NCBI GenBank assembly: GCA_016285815.1
Contig: JAEERN010000125.1
Location: 1-12,658, forward strand
DNA from: Clostridiales bacterium
Lineage (GTDB): Bacteria > Bacillota > Clostridia > Oscillospirales > QAMX01
DNA length: 12,658 bases
Direction: 5' to 3'
In this document: one piece after another, positions 1 through 6,782 of the stretch
Layout: the number at the start of each line of letters is the position of its first letter
Position numbering within the stretch: position 1 is the first letter of the stretch
The notes under the pieces: model-generated
The model's input: only the letters and a program-made list of their open reading frames with translations
Told to the model about the DNA's origin: nothing
The model's database searches: none
Made by a program: the position numbers and the translations under genes

Positions 1-2160
1 GCCGAGGTGACGCCCATCTCCGCCATCGCCGCGGCGCGGACCGCGCCGGAGGCAAAGCCGGAGCCCAGGCCGATCCCGAAACCGGCCCCGAAGCCGGGAC
101 CCAAAGCAGAGCCCGTGTCGGCCCCCGTGCCCGCCGCCCCGGCGCCGTCGGACGAGCCCGTCCCCGCCGAAGAGGAGCCGGAGCTGTTCCAGAACCTTCG
201 GAAGTCCTCCGTCAACAGCCGCCCCGTGCCCACGGCCGAGGAGCTGCACGTCCACGGAGAGGACGCGCGCGAGAACGTCGTCGACCAGGAGGCCTTTGAC
301 GACGCCTATCGCCGCCGCCAGCACAGCATCCGGAACATGCGCCGCCAGCTCAAGGCCAACGACCGCGCCATCAAAAAACTCAAGGCCAAAAAGCTGAAGG
401 AGCGCGGCGTCGACGCGGTGATCCCCGCGACGCTGGCCGCCGGCAGCGTTCCCATGCCCGAGGGGCTGAAAAAGAGCGCCCGCCGCAAGCCCCGGCTGGA
501 CCCGCGCCGCGCCCTGCGACGTCTGGACAAGGAGCTGCGCTCGCTCACCGTGCGCTCGATCCTGTGCTTCGTCCTCTGCCTTCCGCTGATCTACATGACC
601 GCCTCGAACTACCTCAAGCTTCCCATGCCGTCGTTCCTGGCCTACCAGTCGAACCCCGTCACCTATATCATCGTCGAGCTGGCGCTTCTGGCCGGGACCA
701 TCCTCTGCGCTTACGACATCTACTTCGGCGGGTGCTACTCGCTGATCACGCTGAAGGCCACGGGCGACTCCCTGATCTTCGCCTCGTCGCTGGCCTCCAT
801 CGGTCACTGCATCGTCTCCATGCTGGACCACAGCAGCATGTACGGCGCGGAGAGCGCCGACCCGGTCTACGCGCCCATCTGCGTCCTGCCCGCGCTGGGG
901 CTTCTGGTCTCCATGCTGGGCGACCGGATGCGCGTCCGCACCTATCGCAGTTCGCTGATCAAGTCCCACCGGCTGACCCAGGCCTACGCCGTCTCGCCCC
1001 TGCGGGACAAGTTCGACGGCGACACGGTCTACGCCAGCGCCGTGGCCAGCGATCTCGACGGCTTTTTCGACGGTTTTTCCGAGAACGACGCCGTCGCCTC
1101 GACCATGCGCTGGTACGCGCCGCTGATCCTGGTGGTCTCGCTGCTGCTGGCGGTGTACTGCAGCTTCTTCGGCGGCAGCAGGACCCCGTTCTTCTGGAGC
1201 TGGTCCGTCATCATCGGGTTCACGCCGGCGCTGGGCTTCTTCCTGTGCGCTTCGCTGCCCCATAAGCTCATGTCGAAAAAGCTGGCGAAAAACGGCGTCA
1301 TCACCAGCGGCATCCGCGCCTGCGCCCGGCTGGGCAAGCGGTGCTTCGTGCTGCTGCGCGACGGGGACCTGTTCCCCGCCTCCGCCGTCTCGGTCAAGGC
1401 GGTCAAGCCCGCCAACGCCGGCGACTACCCCCTCTGCCTCACGGCCAGCATCCTGGCCGAGGCCGACACGGTCCTGGCCGAGCCCTTCCTCGCCATGGCC
1501 CGCAAAAAGTGCATCCCGCTGTTCCGGGTCCGCGACTTTGCCATCAGCGACGCCGGCGGCTATTCCGGCACCATCGACGGGCACAAGATCCTGGTCGGGA
1601 CCTGTTCCTTCATCCAGCGAAGCGGCATCAAGACGCCCGAGAGCGTGACCCTGCGCACGGCGCTCTGCTGCGCCGCGGACGGAAAGCTGCTGGCCATCTA
1701 CGCCATCCACTACGACGTGACATCCTCCAGCGACTACGCCGTCAGCCTGCTGGACAAGAACGGCTATTTCCCCATCCTCGCCACCCGGGACGTGAACCTG
1801 ACCTCTTCCATGGTCCAGGACCGGTACGGCATCCCGTCGGCCGAGACGGTCTATCCCCGCGCCGAGCTGCGCGCGGCGCTGTCCGCCTCCAACAACGTCC
1901 TGCCGTCCGACGGCGCCATCTCCCTGCAGCAGACCGGCACCACGCTGGCCTACGCGCTGGTGGGCTGTCACCGGTTCCGCTCGGCGTTCCGGCTCTCGTT
2001 CCTCTTCTCGCTGATCTCGTCCCTGGTCGGTCTGGCGCTGGGCAGCGTCATGGCCTTCTACGGCTGGTACGAGGCGGCGACGCCCATGAACATGCTGTTC
2101 TACTATCTGCTCTGGCTGATCCCCGTGCTGCTGTTCTCCGGCTGGGTCAACCGCTATTGA
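1..2160 (+). CDS. P1B-type ATPase-like membrane protein, catalytically degenerate (5' partial)
   Basis: The reading frame is open from base 1, so the true start lies upstream; the GTG at 7 has no visible ribosome binding site. Residues are numbered from that GTG. Residues 1-183 are cytoplasmic: a Pro/Ala/Glu-rich tract (about 13-60) and a basic, probably helical stretch (about 100-180). Hydrophobic segments lie near 184-202, 217-238, 251-271, 288-304, 370-388, 396-415, 660-686 and 694-712. This eight-helix layout, with a soluble block at 420-655 between helices 6 and 7, matches P1B heavy-metal ATPases. Family-like remnants are ALGFF and NGVITSG after helix 6, GTIDGHKILVG in the nucleotide-domain position, and DGKLLAIYAI. 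The catalytic motifs are gone: no CPC (FTPALG instead), no DKTGT (LLRDGDLF at 449-456), no HP pair, ATRDVN instead of TGDN, no GDGxNDAP, and a short helix 4-5 loop without TGE. I infer a non-transporting pseudoenzyme, perhaps structural or regulatory. No terminator separates it from proS 64 nt downstream. Confidence 0.65.
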   Translation, partial: AEVTPISAIAAARTAPEAKPEPRPIPKPAPKPGPKAEPVSAPVPAAPAPSDEPVPAEEEPELFQNLRKSSVNSRPVPTAEELHVHGEDARENVVDQEAFDDAYRRRQHSIRNMRRQLKANDRAIKKLKAKKLKERGVDAVIPATLAAGSVPMPEGLKKSARRKPRLDPRRALRRLDKELRSLTVRSILCFVLCLPLIYMTASNYLKLPMPSFLAYQSNPVTYIIVELALLAGTILCAYDIYFGGCYSLITLKATGDSLIFASSLASIGHCIVSMLDHSSMYGAESADPVYAPICVLPALGLLVSMLGDRMRVRTYRSSLIKSHRLTQAYAVSPLRDKFDGDTVYASAVASDLDGFFDGFSENDAVASTMRWYAPLILVVSLLLAVYCSFFGGSRTPFFWSWSVIIGFTPALGFFLCASLPHKLMSKKLAKNGVITSGIRACARLGKRCFVLLRDGDLFPASAVSVKAVKPANAGDYPLCLTASILAEADTVLAEPFLAMARKKCIPLFRVRDFAISDAGGYSGTIDGHKILVGTCSFIQRSGIKTPESVTLRTALCCAADGKLLAIYAIHYDVTSSSDYAVSLLDKNGYFPILATRDVNLTSSMVQDRYGIPSAETVYPRAELRAALSASNNVLPSDGAISLQQTGTTLAYALVGCHRFRSAFRLSFLFSLISSLVGLALGSVMAFYGWYEAATPMNMLFYYLLWLIPVLLFSGWVNRY

Positions 2161-2224
2161 CCGCAACGCTCCGTCCGGCCCGCACCGGCCGCGGCGAGAT
2201 CCAACGACAAGATAAGGAGTCCTC

Positions 2225-3955
2225 ATGCTTCTCTCACAACTGATCGGCGAGCGCTATCGCGAAAAGCCCGGCGACGCCACCATGGCAAGCCATATCTTCA
2301 TGCTGCGCGGCGGATACATCCGCCAGGTCGCTTCGGGGATCTACACTCTGCTGCCCCCCGCCAAGCGGATCACCGCCAAGATCGAGGCCATCATCCGTCA
2401 GGAGATGGACGCCATCGGCGGACAGGAGGTCCTGTTCCCCGTGGTCATGCCGGCGGAGCTCTGGCGCGAATCCGGCCGCTATGACAGCATCGGCAGCGAG
2501 CTGCTGCGCATGCGGGACCGCACGGGACACGACATGCTGCTGGGCATGACCCACGAAGAGGCTTCGGTCCATCTGGCCCGCAGCGAGGCCACCAGCTATA
2601 CCCGGTTCCCCTTCATGATCTATCAGATCCAGACCAAGTTCCGGGACGAGCCCCGCTCCCGCGGGGGGCTGATCCGCGTCCGCGAGTTCACCATGAAGGA
2701 CGCCTATTCCTTCCACACCAGTCAGGAGGATCTGGCCCGCTATTACGAGATCTGCCACAAGGCCTACGAGCGCATCTTCGCCCGCGTCGGTCTGCCCGGC
2801 ATCGTCTCGGTCAAGTCCGACACCGGCATGATGGGCGGCAAGGTCGCCCACGAGTTCATGCTGCTCTCCGACTCCGGCGAGGACAGTCTGGTCATCTGCC
2901 CCCACTGCGGCTTCAGCGCCAACGTGGAGGCCTCGCCGGTCCGCGCCGCCCACGAAGAGCGGCCCTCCCGCCCCGTCCGGAAGCTGGAGACGCCCCACTG
3001 CAAGACCATCGACGACCTCTGCGCCCTGCTGGGCACCACCCCGGACCGCACGGTGAAGGCCTGCGTCTTCGCCGTCGAGGGGCGGCGCAAGCCCGTCGTC
3101 GTGTTCATCCGCGGCGATTTCGAGGTCAACGAGGCCAAGCTGCGCCAGCGCGTCGGCGCCGACGTGTTCCCGCTGGCCGACAGCGCCTCCTGTCCGGACA
3201 TCTGCTTCGGCTTCATCGGCCCGGTGGGCTTTTCCGCCGACGCGGACGTCTGGTTCGACGCCACGCTGGAGGGCGAGAAGGACATGGTCTGCGGCGCCAA
3301 CGAGGCGGATCTCCACCTGTCCGGCGTCGACATGACCCCCGAGGGGCTCGGCGCGAACTGGCCCGCCGGATTCTTCGATCTGGCCAAGGCCCGCGCCGGG
3401 GACGTCTGCCCCGTCTGCGGCAAGCCCGCCGATCTGCGGCGCGGCATCGAGATGGGCAACATCTTCCAGCTGGGCACTAAGTACTCGGCCTCTATGGGAT
3501 ACACCTATACCGACGCCGACGGCAAGCCCCAGACGCCCATCATGGGCTGCTACGGCATCGGCGTCGGCCGCCTGATGGCCGGCATCTGTGAAGAGCACCA
3601 CGACGATTACGGCCCCGTCTGGCCCATCAGCGTGGCCCCGTGGCAGATCCACCTCTGCGCCATCGGCGGCGCCAAGGATCCCGCCGTCGCCGAGGCCGCC
3701 CGGCAGCTCTACGGCGAGCTGAGCGCCCGCCATGAGGTGATCTTCGACGACCGCAACGTCACCGCCGGCGTCGCCTTTGCCGACGCGGACCTGCTGGGCG
3801 TGCCGGTGCGCGTCATCGTGGGCCGCGGCCTGGGCCGGGACGGCACCGTCGAGGTGGCGACCCGCGACAAGTCCTATCGCGAAAACGTCCCGCTGGACGG
3901 CGTTCCGGCGGCGGTCGAAGCGCAGATCGCCCGGCTCACCGCCGAGATCGGCTGA
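2225..3955 (+). CDS. proS: Prolyl-tRNA synthetase, bacterial type with editing insertion
   Basis: This cytoplasmic class II synthetase (576 aa, usual bacterial length) charges tRNA-Pro with proline using ATP. The catalytic core shows motif 2 as TKFRDEPRSRGGLIRVREF (about 137-155) followed by MKDAYSFH, and motif 3 as GCYGIGVGRL (441-450). The INS/YbaK-like editing domain that hydrolyses Ala-tRNA-Pro lies at about 255-385. It shows the conserved lysine in RTVK (K278), the GFIGPVG loop (329-335) and CGANE (356-360). Two CxxC pairs (C225/C228 and C395/C398) flank the insertion and could bind zinc, as in other Gram-positive ProRS. The anticodon-binding domain fills about 465-576, with VIFDDRNVTAGVAFADADLLGVP. 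The ATG is supported by AAGGAG at 2214-2219, 5 nt upstream. No promoter is visible in the 64-nt gap, so it is probably cotranscribed with the gene before it. Nothing looks damaged. Confidence 0.97.
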   Translation: MLLSQLIGERYREKPGDATMASHIFMLRGGYIRQVASGIYTLLPPAKRITAKIEAIIRQEMDAIGGQEVLFPVVMPAELWRESGRYDSIGSELLRMRDRTGHDMLLGMTHEEASVHLARSEATSYTRFPFMIYQIQTKFRDEPRSRGGLIRVREFTMKDAYSFHTSQEDLARYYEICHKAYERIFARVGLPGIVSVKSDTGMMGGKVAHEFMLLSDSGEDSLVICPHCGFSANVEASPVRAAHEERPSRPVRKLETPHCKTIDDLCALLGTTPDRTVKACVFAVEGRRKPVVVFIRGDFEVNEAKLRQRVGADVFPLADSASCPDICFGFIGPVGFSADADVWFDATLEGEKDMVCGANEADLHLSGVDMTPEGLGANWPAGFFDLAKARAGDVCPVCGKPADLRRGIEMGNIFQLGTKYSASMGYTYTDADGKPQTPIMGCYGIGVGRLMAGICEEHHDDYGPVWPISVAPWQIHLCAIGGAKDPAVAEAARQLYGELSARHEVIFDDRNVTAGVAFADADLLGVPVRVIVGRGLGRDGTVEVATRDKSYRENVPLDGVPAAVEAQIARLTAEIG

Positions 3956-3984
3956 GCTTTTGCGGCGGGAGGACAAAATAACAG

Positions 3985-4013
3985 TTGCGTTTTCCGCCAG
4001 ATCGTACTATAAT
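3985..4013 (+). promoter_or_regulatory. SigA-type promoter for the EF-G paralog
   Basis: A perfect -10 box TATAAT (4008-4013) lies 17 bases after a weaker -35 box TTGCGT (3985-3990). The AT-rich patch stands out from its GC-rich surroundings. Transcription would start near 4020, giving a leader of about 85 nt before the ATG at 4106. No terminator follows proS, so read-through from upstream is also possible. Confidence 0.75.
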
Positions 4014-4089
4014 AGAGTTGTATGGCATCCTGTGAAGAAATGGTCCTTTCCGGGGGATCGGTCTTATAAAACAACAGCCACAACAACGT

Positions 4090-4095
4090 AAGGAG
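4090..4095 (+). promoter_or_regulatory. Ribosome binding site of the EF-G paralog
   Basis: AAGGAG sits 10 nt before the ATG at 4106. Another ATG at 4099 lies only 3 nt after this site and is out of frame with the EF-G reading frame. Spacing and conserved protein sequence therefore select 4106. Confidence 0.75.
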
Positions 4096-4105
4096 AGAAT
4101 GATTC

Positions 4106-6175
4106 ATGGCAACCATCACGAAGATCCGCAATGTCTGCATCCTTGGCCACGGCGGAGACGGCAAGACCTCGCTCACCGAGAGCCTGCTCTATTTCACCAA
4201 GGCCACCGACCGCCTCGGCAGGACCGCCGACGGAACGACGGTCTCCGACTATGACCCCGAAGAAAAGCGCCGTCAGATCTCGATCCAGACCACCGTCGAG
4301 CCCGTGGAATACGGCGGCTGCAAGATCAACCTGCTGGACGCGCCCGGCTTTTTCGACTTTGTCGGCGAGACCACCGAGGCCATGCGCGTGGCGGACACCG
4401 CCGTCGTCGTCATGGGCGCCAAGTCCGGCGTTTCGGTGGGCGCGCAGAAGTCCTGGCGTCAGCTGAAGGCCGCCGGCAAGCCCACCGTCCTCTACATCGG
4501 CAAGCTGGACGAGGAGCACGCCGACTTTTACAAGACCTATGACGAGGCCCGCGCCCTGTTCGGCACCTCCGTCGCGCCGGTCGTCATCCCCATCGTCGAC
4601 AACGGCGCCAACACCGGCGTCATCGATCTGCTCTCCGGCAAGGCCTACACCGCGGCCGGCCACAAGATCACCGAGATCCCCGTCCCGGACTCCATGGCGG
4701 ACAAGGTGGAAGAGCTGCGCGCTGCGCTGGCCGAAGCCGTCGCCGAAACGGACGACGACCTGATGATGAAGTTCTTCGACGGCGAAGAGTTCACCCACGA
4801 GGAATACGTCAACGGTCTGCGCGTCGGTCTGGCCCAGCACAAGATCGCCCCGGTCTTCTGCGGCTCCGCCTTCACCGGCCTGGGCGCCAACGCCCTGCTG
4901 GACGGCATCGTCAACTTCTTCCCCTCCCCCGACGGCGGCTGTGAGACCGAGATCGTCGACGGCGAGGACAAGCCCTTTGCCGTCACCGAGGACGGCAGCG
5001 TCGTGCTGTTCGTCTTCAAGACCGTGGCCGACCAGTTCGGCCGGATGTCCTACTTCAAAGTGCTGCGCGGCAAGGTCACGCCGGACATGACGCTGACCAA
5101 CACGGTCTCCGGCTCCAACGAGAAGCTGGGCCGCATCTACACCGTCCGCGGCAACAAGAACACCGAAGTCACCGAGCTCTGCGCCGGCGATCTCGGCGCG
5201 GTGGCCAAGCTGACCGACACCCGTACCAACGACACCCTGTGCGCCGCCGGGACCAACGTGGTCATCAAGCCCATGGCCTTCCCGCGCACCTGCTACACGC
5301 AGGCCGTCGTCGCCAAGAACAAGGCCGCCGAGGAAAAGATCGCCATCGGCCTGGCCCGCCTGCACGACGAGGATCCGGTCTTTGAGAACGCGCTCAACGC
5401 CGAGACCCACCAGCAGACCCTGTCTGGCATGGGCGTGACCCATCTGGACGTCATCGTCTCCAAGCTGAAGTCCAAGTTCGGCGTCGAGGTCGAGCTGGTC
5501 GCCCCGAGAGTGGCGTACCGCGAAAAGATCCGCAAGGTCGTCGAGGCCCAGGGCCGTCACAAGAAACAGTCCGGCGGTCACGGACAGTTCGGTGACGTCA
5601 AGATCCGCTTCGAGCCCAGCGACTGCGACACCCTCGAGTTCGCCGAGGAGGTCTTCGGCGGCAGCGTTCCGAAGAACTTCTTCCCCGCCGTGGAAAAGGG
5701 CCTGCGCGAATGCATCGAGCACGGCGTCCTGGCCGGCTATCCGGTGGTCAACCTCAAGGCGGTCCTGTTCGACGGCTCCTATCACCCCGTCGACTCCAAC
5801 GAGCTCTCGTTCAAGCTGGCCGCCCGTCTGGCCTTCAAGGAGGGCCTGCCCAAGGCCAACCCGGTCATCCTCGAGCCTTACGGCGAGCTGAAGGTCACCG
5901 TTCCGGCCGACTACATGGGCGACATCAACGGCGACCTGAACAAGCGCCGCGGCCGCGTCATCGGCATGGATCCCGCCGAGGACGGCATGCAGACCATCAC
6001 CGCCGAGGTCCCGCTGAGCGAGATGCACTCTTACGCCAACGACCTCCGCTCCATGACCAGAGGCTGGGGCTCCTTCACGCTGGACTTCATCCGCTACGAG
6101 GAAGCGCCGCCCATGATCCAGGCGGACATCATCGAAGAGGCCAAGTCCCGCATGCAGGACGAGGACGACGAGTAA
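4106..6175 (+). CDS. Elongation factor G paralog with altered GTPase motifs
   Basis: This 689-aa protein has the full EF-G plan: G domain (about 1-275), domain II (about 290-385), domain III (about 395-475), domain IV (about 478-595) and domain V (about 600-675). Domain IV is well kept (HKKQSGGHGQFG at 485-496; SYHPVDSNELSFKLAA at 558-573), so it should still reach the decoding site. The GTPase centre differs from housekeeping EF-G. G1 is GHGGDGKT (14-21) rather than AHIDAGKT. Switch I reads RRQIS where EF-G has RGIT. G3 is DAPGF (78-82), with Phe in place of the catalytic His. G4 is GKLD (132-135), with Gly in place of the Asn of NKxD. G5 is CGSAF (252-256). It belongs with the fusA2-like paralogs, some of which (in Mycobacterium and Bacteroides) are reported to lack ribosome-dependent GTPase activity. 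I infer an accessory translation factor, with the real fusA elsewhere. It has its own promoter and terminator, so it is probably monocistronic. Confidence 0.93.
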   Translation: MATITKIRNVCILGHGGDGKTSLTESLLYFTKATDRLGRTADGTTVSDYDPEEKRRQISIQTTVEPVEYGGCKINLLDAPGFFDFVGETTEAMRVADTAVVVMGAKSGVSVGAQKSWRQLKAAGKPTVLYIGKLDEEHADFYKTYDEARALFGTSVAPVVIPIVDNGANTGVIDLLSGKAYTAAGHKITEIPVPDSMADKVEELRAALAEAVAETDDDLMMKFFDGEEFTHEEYVNGLRVGLAQHKIAPVFCGSAFTGLGANALLDGIVNFFPSPDGGCETEIVDGEDKPFAVTEDGSVVLFVFKTVADQFGRMSYFKVLRGKVTPDMTLTNTVSGSNEKLGRIYTVRGNKNTEVTELCAGDLGAVAKLTDTRTNDTLCAAGTNVVIKPMAFPRTCYTQAVVAKNKAAEEKIAIGLARLHDEDPVFENALNAETHQQTLSGMGVTHLDVIVSKLKSKFGVEVELVAPRVAYREKIRKVVEAQGRHKKQSGGHGQFGDVKIRFEPSDCDTLEFAEEVFGGSVPKNFFPAVEKGLRECIEHGVLAGYPVVNLKAVLFDGSYHPVDSNELSFKLAARLAFKEGLPKANPVILEPYGELKVTVPADYMGDINGDLNKRRGRVIGMDPAEDGMQTITAEVPLSEMHSYANDLRSMTRGWGSFTLDFIRYEEAPPMIQADIIEEAKSRMQDEDDE

Positions 6176-6203
6176 GCCTCTCCCCCCCTTCGACCGCATT
6201 CCG

Positions 6204-6243
6204 GCGAGAGCTTTTCCCCTTTCGGGAAAAGCTCTCGCTTTTT
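6204..6243 (+). terminator. Rho-independent terminator of the EF-G paralog
   Basis: Perfect 15-bp stem (6204-6218 with 6224-6238), a 5-nt loop CTTTC, then TTTTT at 6239-6243. It begins 28 bases after the EF-G stop codon. Confidence 0.95.
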
Positions 6244-6248
6244 GCACG

Positions 6249-6272
6249 CCGGTGCGGGCGCGCCCGCACCGG
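6249..6272. repeat. Perfect 24-base palindrome
   Basis: The twelve bases 6249-6260 (CCGGTGCGGGCG) are followed directly by their exact reverse complement at 6261-6272, with no spacer. It starts 5 bases after the terminator T-run and has no T-run of its own. As RNA it could fold into a hairpin of about 10 bp with a 4-base loop; as DNA it could be a dimeric protein site. Its role is unknown. The rest of 6273-6454 shows no credible gene; a lone TTGACA at 6413-6418 has no matching -10 box. Confidence 0.85.
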
Positions 6273-6454
6273 GACGACGGAGGATCCCGGAAGAGCGCGC
6301 CGCGTCGAAGGCGAAGCACGCCGCGGTCCCGTCTGGAGCGGACACGCTTCCCGCCGCCCTGCAGGCCGCTTTTGTCACATCACCCCAGAAACCGCCTCTG
6401 CCGTTTTGCGTTTTGACAGTTTTCAACAAGCAATCCGAAATTGTAAATTTTTTG

Positions 6455-6483
6455 TTGACAGGCCCAGACCACAGGTGTATAAT
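6455..6483 (+). promoter_or_regulatory. Perfect-consensus SigA promoter for the purine permease
   Basis: TTGACA (6455-6460) and TATAAT (6478-6483) both match consensus fully and are exactly 17 bases apart, preceded by an AT-rich stretch. The expected start of transcription is near 6490, leaving a leader of about 290 nt before the ATG at 6783. So strong a core promoter usually implies control downstream of initiation or by a repressor. Confidence 0.9.
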
Positions 6484-6500
6484 CAATTTGTTCAAAGTTA

Positions 6501-6532
6501 GGATACAAGTTGGAAACACACCATCTTGTGCC
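6501..6532 (+). other. Leader hairpin near the transcript 5' end
   Basis: ACAAGTTGG (6505-6513) pairs with CCATCTTGT (6521-6529) around the loop AAACACA (6514-6520), with one T-T mismatch. T6504-G6530 and GG/CC (6501-6502 with 6531-6532) extend the stem past a bulged A. The hairpin begins about 11 nt into the inferred transcript. Confidence 0.7.
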
Positions 6533-6574
6533 GGGGTCTCGTTTTCCCCGCGCCGTCCGCGCGACATCTTGTGC
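6522..6574 (+). repeat. Direct repeat CATCTTGTGC, two copies in the leader
   Basis: The ten bases CATCTTGTGC occur at 6522-6531 and again, exactly, at 6565-6574. The first copy is the 3' arm of the 5' leader hairpin. The second could pair with the same 5' arm (6505-6512), so the two structures would exclude each other. Confidence 0.7.
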
Positions 6575-6633
6575 TTTGCGCCGATTTCTCCGGGGGACGT
6601 GATTTCGCCTCCCGTTTCTCTGTTTTCGCCCGT

Positions 6634-6660
6634 CCGCCGGTCTGTCTCAGACCGCGGCGG
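6634..6660 (+). other. Stable GC-rich leader hairpin
   Basis: CCGCC (6634-6638) and GGTCTG (6639-6644) pair with CAGACC (6648-6653) and GGCGG (6656-6660). That makes an 11-bp stem with a 3-nt TCT loop and a 2-nt GC bulge. No T-run follows, so it is not a terminator on its own. Confidence 0.7.
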
Positions 6661-6782
6661 CGCGCCCCACGCTCCGTCTCCCGTTGGTCTCCTGATGGCC
6701 CAGTCGGCGGAGTTCTCGTTTTTTCACCGGTTTCTATGGCAGACGCCTTGAAATAATTTTTTTCAGGAGGAGAACTCTCAAC

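Larger units (their letters stand above)
6490..6782 (+). promoter_or_regulatory. Long structured 5' leader of the purine permease
   Basis: About 290 nt separate the inferred start of transcription from the permease ATG, with no convincing gene. Visible structure includes a hairpin at 6501-6532, a hairpin at 6634-6660, a possible multi-part stem ending CGGAG (6672-6712) with TTTTTT at 6719-6724, and pairings that cover the ribosome binding site AGGAGG (6765-6770). A six-codon ORF, MADALK (6736-6756), lies just before that site but has no ribosome binding site. Purine permease genes in Firmicutes are often controlled by purine riboswitches. I do not see the conserved purine aptamer core, so this could be another riboswitch class, a protein-binding leader or an uncharacterised element. 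Confidence 0.6.

Noticed and set aside
2234..3976. Minus-strand open frame of 580 codons opposite proS
   Set aside because: It is the antisense shadow of a fully recognisable prolyl-tRNA synthetase, with repetitive Gly/Ala/Asp composition and no motif.
4064..6319. Minus-strand open frame of 751 codons opposite the EF-G paralog
   Set aside because: It runs antisense to a protein with clear EF-G domains, extends across the terminator hairpin, has biased Gly/Val/Asp/Ala composition and matches no family. It is a by-product of GC-rich codon use.
6490..6600. Classical purine (guanine/adenine) riboswitch before the permease
   Set aside because: I expected the three-way junction with its conserved core and loop-loop contact, but I cannot find those conserved segments here.
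6242..6751. Plus-strand open frame of 169 codons in the 6244-6782 gap
   Set aside because: It begins inside the terminator T-run, reads across the palindrome and the consensus promoter, has no ribosome binding site and has no recognisable sequence features.
6736..6756. Six-codon leader ORF MADALK as a possible attenuation peptide
   Set aside because: No ribosome binding site precedes it and the peptide has no run of regulatory codons, so chance is more likely. It is kept only as a note in the leader entry.
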